Of a stretch of DNA of 54,622 nucleotides, positions 30,276 to 38,900 are shown one piece after another. The notes beneath the pieces are model-generated. The model did not search any database. It saw nothing but the letters and a program-made list of their open reading frames with translations, and was not told the origin of the DNA. The stretch spans positions 1-54,622 of the forward strand of contig NZ_JAQVEJ010000002.1 in NCBI RefSeq assembly GCF_028698005.1, given 5' to 3'. This DNA is from Hydrogenophaga sp. (GTDB lineage Bacteria; Pseudomonadota; Gammaproteobacteria; Burkholderiales; Burkholderiaceae_C). Both the position numbers and the translations under genes were made by a program. Within the stretch, counting starts at the first letter, position 1; every line of letters starts with the position of its first letter.

Positions 30276-31919
30276 TCAGATGCCCGGCAGCCGGTAGTCG
30301 GCCAGTTGCTGGCGCAGGGTCATCTTCTGCATCTTGCCGGTGGCCCCCAGCGGAATGGCGTCGACGAACACCACATCGTCGGGAATCTGCCACTTGGCGA
30401 TCTTGCCCTCATAGAAGGCGAGCAACGCCTCGCGCGTGAGTTCGGCGCCGGGCTTCCTGACCACCGCCACGATGGGGCGCTCGTCCCACTTGGGATGCTT
30501 CATGCCGATGCAGGCCGCCATCGCCACCGCCGGGTGCGCCATGGCGATGTTCTCGATGTCGATGGAGCTGATCCATTCGCCGCCGGACTTGATCACGTCC
30601 TTGCTGCGGTCGGTGATCTGCATGAAGCCGTCGGCGTCGATGGTGGCCACGTCGCCGGTCGGGAACCAGCCCCGGCCGGCCTCGTCGTACTGCAGCGGAT
30701 CGCCGCCCTCGCCCTTGAAGTAGCTGGCAATGATCCACGGGCCGCGCACCAGCAGGTCGCCGAAGGTCTTGCCGTCCCAGGGCAGTTCCTTGCCCTCGCC
30801 ATCGACGATCTTCATGTCCACGCCGAAGATCGAGCGCCCCTGCTTGAGCCGGATCCCGTTCTGTTCCTCCGGGGACAGGGCCAGTTGCGCGTTCTTGAGC
30901 GTGCACACCGTGCCCAGCGGCGACATCTCGGTCATGCCCCAGGCGTGCAGAACCTCGACACCGCACCCGTCGCGGAAGGCCGAGATCATGGCCGGCGGGC
31001 AGGCCGCGCCGCCGATCACCGTGCGCTTGAGCGAGGAGAACGTCAACTGGTTGGACTGCACGTGGCCCAGCAGCATCTGCCACACCGTGGGGACGCCGGC
31101 GGCCATGGTCACCTGCTCGCCCTCGATCAGGTCGTAGACCGATTTGCCGTCCAGCGCCGGGCCCGGGAACACCAGCTTGCAGCCCACCGCCGCCGCCGAA
31201 TACGGCAGGCCCCAGGCATTGACATGGAACATGGGCACCACCGGCAGCACGGCATCGCGCGCCGAGCAGCCCAGCGCGTCGGGCAGCGCCGCACCGTAGG
31301 CGTGCAGCACGGTGGAGCGGTGCGAATACACGGCCCCCTTCGGGTTGCCGGTGGTGCCGCTGGTGTAGCACATGCTCGAGGCGGTGTTCTCGTCGAACTC
31401 GGGCCAGATGTAGGTGTCGCCGTAGGCCCCGATCCAGGTCTCGTAGCTCTGCAGCCCCGGGATGCCGCTGTCGGCGGGCAGCGCATCGGCGTCGCACAAG
31501 GCAACCCAGTGCTTGACGCCCGGGCATTTGCTCCAGACCGCCTGCACCAGCGGCAGGAACGTCATGTCAAAGCACAGCGCGCGGTCGTCGGCGTGGTTGA
31601 TGATCCACACCAGTTGTTCCGGGTGCAGGCGCGGGTTCAGGGTGTGCAGCACGCGCCCCGAGCCACTGACGCCGAAGTACAGCTCCAGGTGGCGGTAACC
31701 ATTCCAGGCCAGCGTGCCCACGCGTTCACCAAACCCCAGGTGCAAGGCATCCAGCGCATTGGCAATCTGGCGCGAGCGGCGGGATACGCTGCGCCAGGTC
31801 GCGCGATGGATGTCACCCTCGACCCGGCGCGAGACGATTTCCGTGCTCCCGTGATGGCGCTCGGCGTGGACGATGAGCGACGAAATCAGCAATGGCTGGC
31901 TTTGCATTTGTCCCTGCAT
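30276..31919 (-). CDS. Long-chain fatty acid--CoA ligase / acyl-CoA synthetase
   Basis: [21 protein letters not shown]-binding motif, [19 protein letters not shown]; start MQGQMQSQ at 31919. Confidence 0.93.
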   Translation of the reverse strand: MQGQMQSQPLLISSLIVHAERHHGSTEIVSRRVEGDIHRATWRSVSRRSRQIANALDALHLGFGERVGTLAWNGYRHLELYFGVSGSGRVLHTLNPRLHPEQLVWIINHADDRALCFDMTFLPLVQAVWSKCPGVKHWVALCDADALPADSGIPGLQSYETWIGAYGDTYIWPEFDENTASSMCYTSGTTGNPKGAVYSHRSTVLHAYGAALPDALGCSARDAVLPVVPMFHVNAWGLPYSAAAVGCKLVFPGPALDGKSVYDLIEGEQVTMAAGVPTVWQMLLGHVQSNQLTFSSLKRTVIGGAACPPAMISAFRDGCGVEVLHAWGMTEMSPLGTVCTLKNAQLALSPEEQNGIRLKQGRSIFGVDMKIVDGEGKELPWDGKTFGDLLVRGPWIIASYFKGEGGDPLQYDEAGRGWFPTGDVATIDADGFMQITDRSKDVIKSGGEWISSIDIENIAMAHPAVAMAACIGMKHPKWDERPIVAVVRKPGAELTREALLAFYEGKIAKWQIPDDVVFVDAIPLGATGKMQKMTLRQQLADYRLPGI

Positions 31920-31978
31920 GGGCGTATCTCCTGTCGATGAATGAAATGGGGTTGCCAGAGCGGACCCGACTGGAAAAA

Positions 31979-31992
31979 CGAACGACCGTTCG
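31979..31992. promoter_or_regulatory. Candidate operator CGAACGACCGTTCG upstream of acyl-CoA synthetase
   Basis: Palindrome with AAAAACGAACGA(C/T)CGT context shared with 23591-23609. Confidence 0.6.
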
Positions 31993-32150
31993 CTCCATAA
32001 CCCGACATCATGCACCAATCGGCCGCGCCTTCCCATCCGGATCGTCAAGGATGCGACGGATCGCCGCCCCCGGGGAGCCACCCCGTGGACAATAGCCAGG
32101 TGGCGTCGGCCCCGCCGGGGCGAACAGGTTCGGCCACGACAGGAGCCCCC

Positions 32151-32561
32151 ATGAGCGACTTTCCCATCCACAAGAGCGGCGCCGAATGGCGTGCCATTCT
32201 GGCGGCCAAGGGCGCCGAACCCGGTGCCTTCGACGTCACCCGCCGCGCCCATACCGAGCGCCCGTTCACCGGCCGGTACGAGCAGGTCTGGACCGGCGGC
32301 CGTTACCACTGCATCTGCTGCGGCAACCACCTGTTCGACGCCGGCACCAAGTTCGATGCCGGGTGCGGCTGGCCCAGTTTCTGGCAGGCCGTGCCGGGCG
32401 CCATCACCGAGATCGTGGACCGCAGCCACGGCATGGTGCGCACGGAAACGGTGTGCAGCCAGTGCGGCGCCCACCTGGGCCACGTGTTCGAAGACGGCCC
32501 GGCGCCCACCGGTTTGCGCTACTGCATGAACTCGGCCGCACTGGAGCAGCAACCCGAATGA
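32151..32561 (+). CDS. msrB: Peptide-methionine (R)-S-oxide reductase MsrB
   Basis: CxxC pairs (CICC, CSQCG), [16 protein letters not shown] catalytic region. Confidence 0.95.
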   Translation: MSDFPIHKSGAEWRAILAAKGAEPGAFDVTRRAHTERPFTGRYEQVWTGGRYHCICCGNHLFDAGTKFDAGCGWPSFWQAVPGAITEIVDRSHGMVRTETVCSQCGAHLGHVFEDGPAPTGLRYCMNSAALEQQPE

Positions 32562-32770
32562 ACCCCGACCGCACCGACGAGCGGCTGACCCAGCTGGAGA
32601 TCAAGCTCAGCTACGCCGAAGACCTGCTCGATACGCTCAACACGCTGGTGGCGCAACAGCAGGAGCGCATCGACCTGCTGACGCGCGAACTCGTGGCGCT
32701 GCGGTACCAGCAGGACCAGGACCAGCCGACCTTCCGCAGCCTGCGCGACGAGCTGCCACCGCACTACTGA
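32558..32770 (+). CDS. slyX: SlyX family protein
   Basis: 70-aa coiled-coil, [27 protein letters not shown] and C-terminal LPPHY; ATGA overlap with msrB. Confidence 0.85.
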   Translation: MNPDRTDERLTQLEIKLSYAEDLLDTLNTLVAQQQERIDLLTRELVALRYQQDQDQPTFRSLRDELPPHY

Positions 32771-32789
32771 GGCTGGCCCCGGGATGCCT

Positions 32790-32897
32790 TCAGTCCGGCT
32801 GGTCAAGCATGTCGGCCAGTGCGCCAAACAGCCAGACCGCTCCCCCCACGGCCAGCAGGGAGAGCAAGGCCAGCGACAGATAGTCCCAGTGGTCCAT
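32790..32897 (-). CDS. Putative 35-aa single-pass membrane protein MDHWDYLSLALLSLLAVGGAVWLFGALADMLDQPD
   Basis: Strong SD GGAGGAGG 6 nt before ATG, hydrophobic helix with charged ends. Confidence 0.5.
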   Translation of the reverse strand: MDHWDYLSLALLSLLAVGGAVWLFGALADMLDQPD

Positions 32898-32926
32898 GAC
32901 GGGCCTCCTCCGGGCAGGATGGCTGT

Positions 32927-33331
32927 TCAGCGCGGGTCGCGCGCGGGCTCGGGGTCGATCTCGACCTCGAGCTGGCGAAGCACCCCGCCGCCTTCGACGC
33001 TGCCGCTGGAAACGCCTTCTCCGAGGGCCATGCGTTCGCACATGGCCCGATCGAGCGCGCCCTTGTGCACGGCACACCGGGCGATGGCATTGCGCTGGCG
33101 CTGGGCTTCGTCCACCCCGGCATCACGCAGGCCGCGCAGGGACTCCTGTCGCACGGCGCCGGCATCGCGCAGACAGGCCCTGCGCGAGTCCGCATCGACC
33201 TGTTCCAGACAGGCCCGGCGGTCGGCCTGGTAGCGCGCCTCGATCCCGGCACGGTCGTCCGCGGCCAGGGCGGAGGCCAGGGGCAACGCCCAGACCAGGG
33301 CACAAAGTGGTCGTGTCAGCGCGTTCATCAT
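32927..33331 (-). CDS. Small exported protein of unknown function
   Basis: Signal peptide MMNALTRPLCALVWALPLASALAA; Arg/Cys-rich helical mature part; overlapping frames excluded by leader and SD. Confidence 0.6.
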   Translation of the reverse strand: MMNALTRPLCALVWALPLASALAADDRAGIEARYQADRRACLEQVDADSRRACLRDAGAVRQESLRGLRDAGVDEAQRQRNAIARCAVHKGALDRAMCERMALGEGVSSGSVEGGGVLRQLEVEIDPEPARDPR

Positions 33332-33353
33332 CGTCGTGGTCCTCCTGCGATCG

Positions 33354-33396
33354 GGTCCGCGGCGGGCCTTTCCGGAGCGAAGCCCCGCCGCGGACC
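33354..33396. repeat. Long GC-rich inverted repeat upstream of 32927-33331
   Basis: Perfect 13-bp arms GGTCCGCGGCGGG / CCCGCCGCGGACC with 17-nt loop. Confidence 0.7.
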
Positions 33397-33460
33397 TCCG
33401 AACATGTCCCATCGTAGGATGGCTGCCCCCGGGTGGCCGTCCGACGGCGCCGCCGCGGCG

Positions 33461-33478
33461 TGTAGGACGAGGCCGACA
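33461..33478. promoter_or_regulatory. Candidate response-regulator site TGTAGGACGAGGCCGACA
   Basis: Near-identical to 36514-36531; dyad arms TGTMGG/CCGACA. Confidence 0.6.
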
Positions 33479-33488
33479 CCGCCGCCGG

Positions 33489-34841
33489 TCACACGGGCAG
33501 CACCGCCCGTACGGTGGTGCCCCGGGACGGCGACGAGCGGATGACCACATCACCGCCACAGGCACGGATTCGAAACCGCATACCCTGCAAACCATGCCCC
33601 CCGGACAGCAGCGTGGCGTCGACGTCGAAGCCCTTGCCATCGTCTTCGACCAGCACTTCCACCTGGTCGTGCAGGCGGCGCAGCACGACGCGCACGCGGC
33701 TGGCCTGCGCGTACTTGGCCACATTGGTCAGCGCTTCCTGCACCAGCCGGTACACCGCCAGCGCCCGCTCCGGCGCCAGCGTGACCTCGTCCACCACGGC
33801 ATCCACCGGCAGCTCGGCACGCTGGGAAAACTCGGCACACTGGATCTGCAGCGTGCGCCTGAGGCCCAGGTTCGACAGCGACGAAGGCCACAGGTCCTCG
33901 ATGATCCGGCGCTTGAGCGCGATGCCGGCATCCAGCGTCTGGCCCAGGTGATCCACCAGTTGCTGCTTGGTGCCGGTGTCGTCATGGATGCGCTTGCGAA
34001 TCCGCGCCAGATCGAGCTTGGCCGCGGTCAGCAGCCCGCCCAGTTCGTCGTGCAGCTCCCGCGCCAGGCGGGCGCGCTCGTCTTCGCGCACGCGCTCCAT
34101 GTGGCGCGCCAGCTCGATCGTCTCGGCGGTTCGCCGCACGACCTCTTCATCGAGCCGGTCGCGCTCGGCATGGAGCTGCAGCATCGCGACACGGCGCTCC
34201 GCCTCCCGGTTGCGGCTCAAGCGCATCAGGGACACGGCCCCGACCACGCACACGATCACCAGCACCCAGATACCCACCCGGCTGGCGCGCAACACCCGGT
34301 CGCGGTCCAGGCTGGTTTGCGTGTAGCCATGGCTCTCTTCCCGGATGACCTGCTCGGCCAGGGTGCTGATCTGCACCATCATCTCCCGCCCCATATCGGT
34401 CAGCGTCAGCTCGATCGCCCCGTCGCGATCACCGGCATCGAAACGCTCGAGAACGGTCCGCATCTCGGAGTGCTTCTGCCTGGCCAGCTCGACCAGCTGG
34501 GACAGCTTCTCGCGCAGGTGCTCGTTGCCAGCGGCGATGTGCTCCGCGCTGGCCAGGATCTGCTGGAAGCTGCGTTCCTGCTCCAGGTAGGGAGCCAGGT
34601 AGTCGTGGCGATCGGTCAGCATGTAGCCGCGCTCCGCACTCTCCATGAACAGCAGTGCCCGGCTCAGGTCACCAACGATCATCTGGGCCTCGATGCTGGC
34701 CTCCCGGTTCACGCTGATGCCCTGCTGCCGGTGGAACCCCAGCTCGCTCACGACCAGCACCAGCACGGCCAGCGAGATCGCCACCGGTCCGATGAACCGG
34801 CCCGAGGCCCACTTGGCCATGGCGTTCAGACTCCATTTCAT
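33489..34841 (-). CDS. Sensor histidine kinase with CHASE3-like sensor and HisKA_3/NarX-type kinase core
   Basis: N-terminal TM, ESAERGYMLT CHASE3 pattern, ERARLARELHDELG phospho-acceptor, VQEALTNVAKYA. Confidence 0.9.
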   Translation of the reverse strand: MKWSLNAMAKWASGRFIGPVAISLAVLVLVVSELGFHRQQGISVNREASIEAQMIVGDLSRALLFMESAERGYMLTDRHDYLAPYLEQERSFQQILASAEHIAAGNEHLREKLSQLVELARQKHSEMRTVLERFDAGDRDGAIELTLTDMGREMMVQISTLAEQVIREESHGYTQTSLDRDRVLRASRVGIWVLVIVCVVGAVSLMRLSRNREAERRVAMLQLHAERDRLDEEVVRRTAETIELARHMERVREDERARLARELHDELGGLLTAAKLDLARIRKRIHDDTGTKQQLVDHLGQTLDAGIALKRRIIEDLWPSSLSNLGLRRTLQIQCAEFSQRAELPVDAVVDEVTLAPERALAVYRLVQEALTNVAKYAQASRVRVVLRRLHDQVEVLVEDDGKGFDVDATLLSGGHGLQGMRFRIRACGGDVVIRSSPSRGTTVRAVLPV

Positions 34842-34892
34842 GTGCCCACCTTATACTGCTGCGACAAAGACACCCTCCCGTCAGGTGCCACC

Positions 34893-35525
34893 ATGATCCG
34901 CATCGGAATCGTCGACGATCACGCCATTGTCCGCACCGGGCTGTGCCAGTTCCTGTCCGAGCAGGTGGACCTGCGCGTGGCCGCCGAGGGCTGCACGGGC
35001 AAGGATGCGCTGGAGATCGCACGCCAGGGCGACATCGACGTCCTGCTGATGGACCTGTCCATGCCCGACCAGAATGGCGTCGACGCCCTGGCAGCCATCC
35101 GCGCGCGCTACCCGGACCTGCCCGTGCTGATTCTCAGTGGTTTCCCCGAAACCCACTACGCCACCACCTTGCTGCGCCTGGGCGCCAGCGGCTACCTGAA
35201 CAAGGAGTGCGATCCGGACGACATCGCCAGCGCCATCCGCACCGTGGCACTCGGGCGGCGCTACATCACGCCCCAGGTGGCCGAGCTGCTGGCCGACAGC
35301 GTGCTCGGCACCGGTGACCAGTTGCCGCACGAAAGCCTGAGCGAGCGTGAGCTGCAGGTGTTCCTGCGTCTGGCCCAGGGTGAAACCGTGGGCCACATCG
35401 CCGAGCAGATGTTCCTGAGCGTCAAGACGGTCAGCACCTACCGTTCCCGCGTGCTGGACAAGCTCTCGCTCAGCACCAACAGCGATCTGACCTATTACGC
35501 CCTGAAAAACGGGCTGATCCAGTAG
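34893..35525 (+). CDS. NarL/FixJ family response regulator
   Basis: Receiver VDDHAIVRTG / LLMDLSMPDQNG plus LuxR HTH LSERELQVFLRLAQGETVGHIAEQMFLSVKTVSTYRSRVLDKL. Confidence 0.93.
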   Translation: MIRIGIVDDHAIVRTGLCQFLSEQVDLRVAAEGCTGKDALEIARQGDIDVLLMDLSMPDQNGVDALAAIRARYPDLPVLILSGFPETHYATTLLRLGASGYLNKECDPDDIASAIRTVALGRRYITPQVAELLADSVLGTGDQLPHESLSERELQVFLRLAQGETVGHIAEQMFLSVKTVSTYRSRVLDKLSLSTNSDLTYYALKNGLIQ

Positions 35526-35571
35526 GCGCTGCCGACCGGGACCGGTACTCGGCACCGGTGGTGGCCGCCAG

Positions 35572-35955
35572 TCAGGCCGCCGCGAGATCGATGCAATAGC
35601 TGACCAGGGCATCGATATCGCGCGACTTGTCGAACACCCGGGCCGCGCCCAGTTGCAGGCACTCGGCACGGATCTCCGGCGTGGCGTAATTGGTCAGCAC
35701 CACCGACCGCAACCGCACGCCCTGCCCACCCAGTTGGCGCAGCACATCCAGGCCCGAGCCATCCTTGAGGAAGACATCGATGATCACCAGGTCGCAGCCG
35801 TTGGCGGCGAGCATGGCGTCCAGTTGATGCCGGGCCTCGCTGGCCGACTCGGCAAATCCCACGATCTCGACTGGCGCCAGGTCTTCCAGCGCCGCGACCA
35901 GGTTGAACCGGATGACCGGGCTGTCCTCAACGAGAAAAGTCTTCAGTTTGGGCAT
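35572..35955 (-). CDS. Single-domain response regulator (receiver only)
   Basis: FLVEDSPVIR, LVIIDVFLKDGSGLDVLR, VVLTNYAT, VFDKS conserved Lys. Confidence 0.82.
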   Translation of the reverse strand: MPKLKTFLVEDSPVIRFNLVAALEDLAPVEIVGFAESASEARHQLDAMLAANGCDLVIIDVFLKDGSGLDVLRQLGGQGVRLRSVVLTNYATPEIRAECLQLGAARVFDKSRDIDALVSYCIDLAAA

Positions 35956-36082
35956 CAATGGGGCTTGCTCGCTCTCGGTCCGCCGACCGCGGGCCGGCGG
36001 TTGCGGCAACGCGCCCATTCTAGGATTTTCGCCGCTGCCTGCGTGCAGGACGCCACTGACCAGCGGCAGGGGCCATGGATCG

Positions 36083-36409
36083 TCAGTTGCGCACGATGAT
36101 GTCATTGCGGACGTCCTTGACGCCTCGGATGTCCCGCGCCAGGCGCTCGGCCAGCATGCGCTCTTCGGCGCTCTTGGCAAAACCTGCCAGTTGCACCACG
36201 CCGTTGAGCGTTTCCACGCCGATGGCCATGGCGCTGACCGTCCGGTCTTCCGCGAACTTGGCCTTCACCCGGGTGGTGAGGGTGGCATCGTCGATGTAGG
36301 CACCGACGCTTTGCTGGTCGCGCACCACCGCACAGCCAGCCGTGGTGAACAGCGCGGCGCTCGCCATGGCAACGGCAACGAGGGCGCGGGAAACGGGCGT
36401 GGATTTCAT
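36083..36409 (-). CDS. BON domain-containing lipoprotein
   Basis: AGC lipobox; DDATLTTRVKAKFAED...VETLNGVVQLAGFAKSAEE BON pattern. Confidence 0.88.
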   Translation of the reverse strand: MKSTPVSRALVAVAMASAALFTTAGCAVVRDQQSVGAYIDDATLTTRVKAKFAEDRTVSAMAIGVETLNGVVQLAGFAKSAEERMLAERLARDIRGVKDVRNDIIVRN

Positions 36410-36513
36410 GAAATTCTCCTGAACGGTTGCGGTGAAGCCTGGCTGCCTTGCAGCAGCAGCTTCACTGTAGGTCCAGGGCAGCGGCCGCCCTGTCGGCGGG
36501 CAGCGCGCCGGCG

Positions 36514-36531
36514 TGTCGGACAAGGCCGACA
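36514..36531. promoter_or_regulatory. Candidate response-regulator site TGTCGGACAAGGCCGACA upstream of BON gene
   Basis: Perfect TGTCGG/CCGACA arms; paired with 33461-33478. Confidence 0.6.
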
Positions 36532-36556
36532 GGCGCCGCGTCATGCCGGGACGCGA

Positions 36557-37459
36557 TCAGTCGACCAGGCGCCGGATCTCCTGCATCCTGGCCTGCAGCC
36601 GTCGCTGGTGGTCCGGGCCCATGCGCAGCAGCATCCGCTGGCCGGCCGACAGCGATGCCAGGGCCGGGTCGGCGAACTCATAGCGCACCCAGGGGCGCAA
36701 CGAACGCACCGGCCCCTTGACCTCCACCAGTGTCACCGCCAGCGGTTCGTCGTGCACCGGGGTGGCGATGAGCAGGTCCAGCACCTGCACCAGGCGGTCG
36801 TTGAAATAGCGCCCCGGATAGCCCAGTTCCTCATAGGCCTGCTGGAACAGCGGGTACAGGCGGCGGTAGGCCTGGAACGCCCGCTCCACGTCCACCGACT
36901 CGATCATTCTCACCCAGGGCGCGTAGCGCCGGCTGTTGTCGGGGTGGATGGTTTCGATGCCGTCGGCGCGCTTGTCCGTGGTGAAGCGCCCCGGCGTCGG
37001 GTTGACCGGCCAGATCCGGGCCGGCGCCTGCGGGCGGCCGAGGTTGTCGACGGTCACCACGATGCGCCGTACCACGCCATCGAGCTGGAAGAAATCCAGC
37101 ACATCCCGGCGGCTGAGCAACTGGGCCAGTTGCTCGCGCATCAGGGGGTCGGCGTCGTCCAGGTTGTGCACCGGCGCAAGGGGCGGCTCATCGCCCGCCG
37201 CCTCGGGCCCGATGGGGTGCTCGGGACCGGCGGGCGGCGCGGCGGTGGCGGCGCCCTCGGCCGCCTCGTCAGCCGCCGGCACCTCAGCCACTTCCGGTGC
37301 GGTCACCGGCTCCGGCACCGGTGCGGGCGCCATCGCTCTTTGCAGGTAGGGCCAACCCCAGTAGGCGGCGACCAGCAGCAAGGCAGCCAGCGCGGCCATC
37401 AGGGTCATCGACGGTTCTGCAGCCGCTCGTGGGGGCAAGCCATGTGGTTCCTTGGACAT
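36557..37459 (-). CDS. DUF3014 domain-containing membrane-anchored protein
   Basis: Single TM near N-terminus, Ala/Pro linker, C-terminal DUF3014-like domain. Confidence 0.75.
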   Translation of the reverse strand: MSKEPHGLPPRAAAEPSMTLMAALAALLLVAAYWGWPYLQRAMAPAPVPEPVTAPEVAEVPAADEAAEGAATAAPPAGPEHPIGPEAAGDEPPLAPVHNLDDADPLMREQLAQLLSRRDVLDFFQLDGVVRRIVVTVDNLGRPQAPARIWPVNPTPGRFTTDKRADGIETIHPDNSRRYAPWVRMIESVDVERAFQAYRRLYPLFQQAYEELGYPGRYFNDRLVQVLDLLIATPVHDEPLAVTLVEVKGPVRSLRPWVRYEFADPALASLSAGQRMLLRMGPDHQRRLQARMQEIRRLVD

Positions 37460-37528
37460 ATGGCCATCATCCTAAACCCACACGCAGCGCCCGTCACGCC
37501 CGCCCATTTCATGCCATCATGCGCCGCT

Positions 37529-37936
37529 ATGTCCTCAACCGATTCACCTTCCCTCCTGACGCCCGCCGATGAACTGCGCATCGCCGGCTGGCATGCCCAC
37601 GTCTACTTCGACGCCCACACCCTGGCCCGGGCACGCGCCCTGTGCGAGGCGGCCGCCGCACGCTTTCCCCTGGTGATGGGCCGGGTCCACGAGCGGCCCG
37701 TCGGACCGCACCCGGACTGGAGCTGCCAGCTTTCCTTCGGCAACGACCTCGTCGCCGGGGTGATCCCCTGGCTGGCGCTGCACCGCGGCGGGCTGACCGT
37801 CTTCATCCATCCGAACACCGGCAATGCCCTGCGCGACCACCGCGACCACGCCATCTGGATGGGCGCCATCCGCCCCCTGGACTTGAGCGGCTTCAAGGGC
37901 TTTTCCGACCACGACAACCTGCCACAGCATCCATGA
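37529..37936 (+). CDS. DOPA 4,5-dioxygenase family protein
   Basis: WHAHVYFD, GRVHERPVGPHPDWSCQ, LTVFIHPNTG. Confidence 0.88.
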   Translation: MSSTDSPSLLTPADELRIAGWHAHVYFDAHTLARARALCEAAAARFPLVMGRVHERPVGPHPDWSCQLSFGNDLVAGVIPWLALHRGGLTVFIHPNTGNALRDHRDHAIWMGAIRPLDLSGFKGFSDHDNLPQHP

Positions 37937-38256
37937 ATTTTGCCGACCGTCTCGCCTCGCTGCCCGCCGTCGCCCACCTGAGCGCCCTGCACCTGACCGA
38001 TGAGGCCGGCCAGGTGGTGGCCACCATCGAGAACCGGCCCGGCCAGGCCGGTTCGCTCGCCGTCTACCACGCCCTGGCCGCCCGGCATGGCGGGCGCATC
38101 ACGCCCGCGGCTGCCGCGCTGGGGCTGGACTGGTATGCCGAACACACCCAGGACGCCCGCGCCCACCCCGGCAAACACCCCAACATCGACCGGCTGCTGG
38201 CCTGGGCCCAGGGCACGGCCAGCCATGGTGTGCAGTTGGTAGAGCGATCTGCATGA
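37933..38256 (+). CDS. DUF2322-like small conserved protein
   Basis: 107 aa, ATGA overlaps on both sides; family recognition tentative. Confidence 0.55.
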   Translation: MNFADRLASLPAVAHLSALHLTDEAGQVVATIENRPGQAGSLAVYHALAARHGGRITPAAAALGLDWYAEHTQDARAHPGKHPNIDRLLAWAQGTASHGVQLVERSA

Positions 38257-38888
38257 GCGATCTCGTCACCACACGAGCGGCCCTGCGCGCGCTGTACGAT
38301 CCGGTGCGCGAGCGCTCGGCCAAGAAGGAAATGCCCGAACTCGATGCGCACGCGACGCGGCTGATCGGGCTGGCGCCGTTTCTCGTCGTGGCCAGCGCCA
38401 ACACCGCTGGCGAGACCGACGCCTCGCCGCGTGGCGGCACCCCCGGTTTCGTGAAGGTGCTGGACCCGCATACGCTGGTACTGCCCGATTCACCCGGCAA
38501 CAACCGTCTGGACACGCTGGAGAACATCGTCAGCCACGGCGAACCGGGTGCCCCGGTGGGCCTGCTGTTCCTGGTCCCCGGCCTGGACGAGACCCTGCGC
38601 GTGAACGGCCGCGCCTGGTTGTCGGCCGACGAGGCCTTGCGCCAGATGGCCGCCGAGCCCCAGCGGATACCCAAGCTGGTGATGCGCGTGCAGGTGCAAA
38701 GCTGCTACCTGCACTGCGCCAAGTCGCTGATGCGCGCCAGGCTCTGGGACGCGTCGGCCCAGATCGACCGCGCCTCGCTGCCGAGCATGACCGAGATGAT
38801 GCGTGACCAGATCCGCCAGTTCCGCGGCGAGGAGGTCGCCGCGGAGACACAGGCCGAGGTCGTCGCGCGCAACCGCCAGATGCTCTGA
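38253..38888 (+). CDS. Pyridoxamine 5'-phosphate oxidase-like FMN-binding protein (MSMEG_1061-type)
   Basis: FLVVASANTAGETDASPRGGTPGFV and LPDSPGNNRLDTLENI motifs. Confidence 0.85.
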   Translation: MSDLVTTRAALRALYDPVRERSAKKEMPELDAHATRLIGLAPFLVVASANTAGETDASPRGGTPGFVKVLDPHTLVLPDSPGNNRLDTLENIVSHGEPGAPVGLLFLVPGLDETLRVNGRAWLSADEALRQMAAEPQRIPKLVMRVQVQSCYLHCAKSLMRARLWDASAQIDRASLPSMTEMMRDQIRQFRGEEVAAETQAEVVARNRQML

Positions 38889-38900
38889 CAACCGGGCTTT

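Noticed and set aside
30276-32552. 758-aa ORF on - suggesting an N-terminally extended acyl-CoA synthetase
   Set aside because: The extension is antisense to msrB and covers the operator region; start 31919 fits homologous synthetases.
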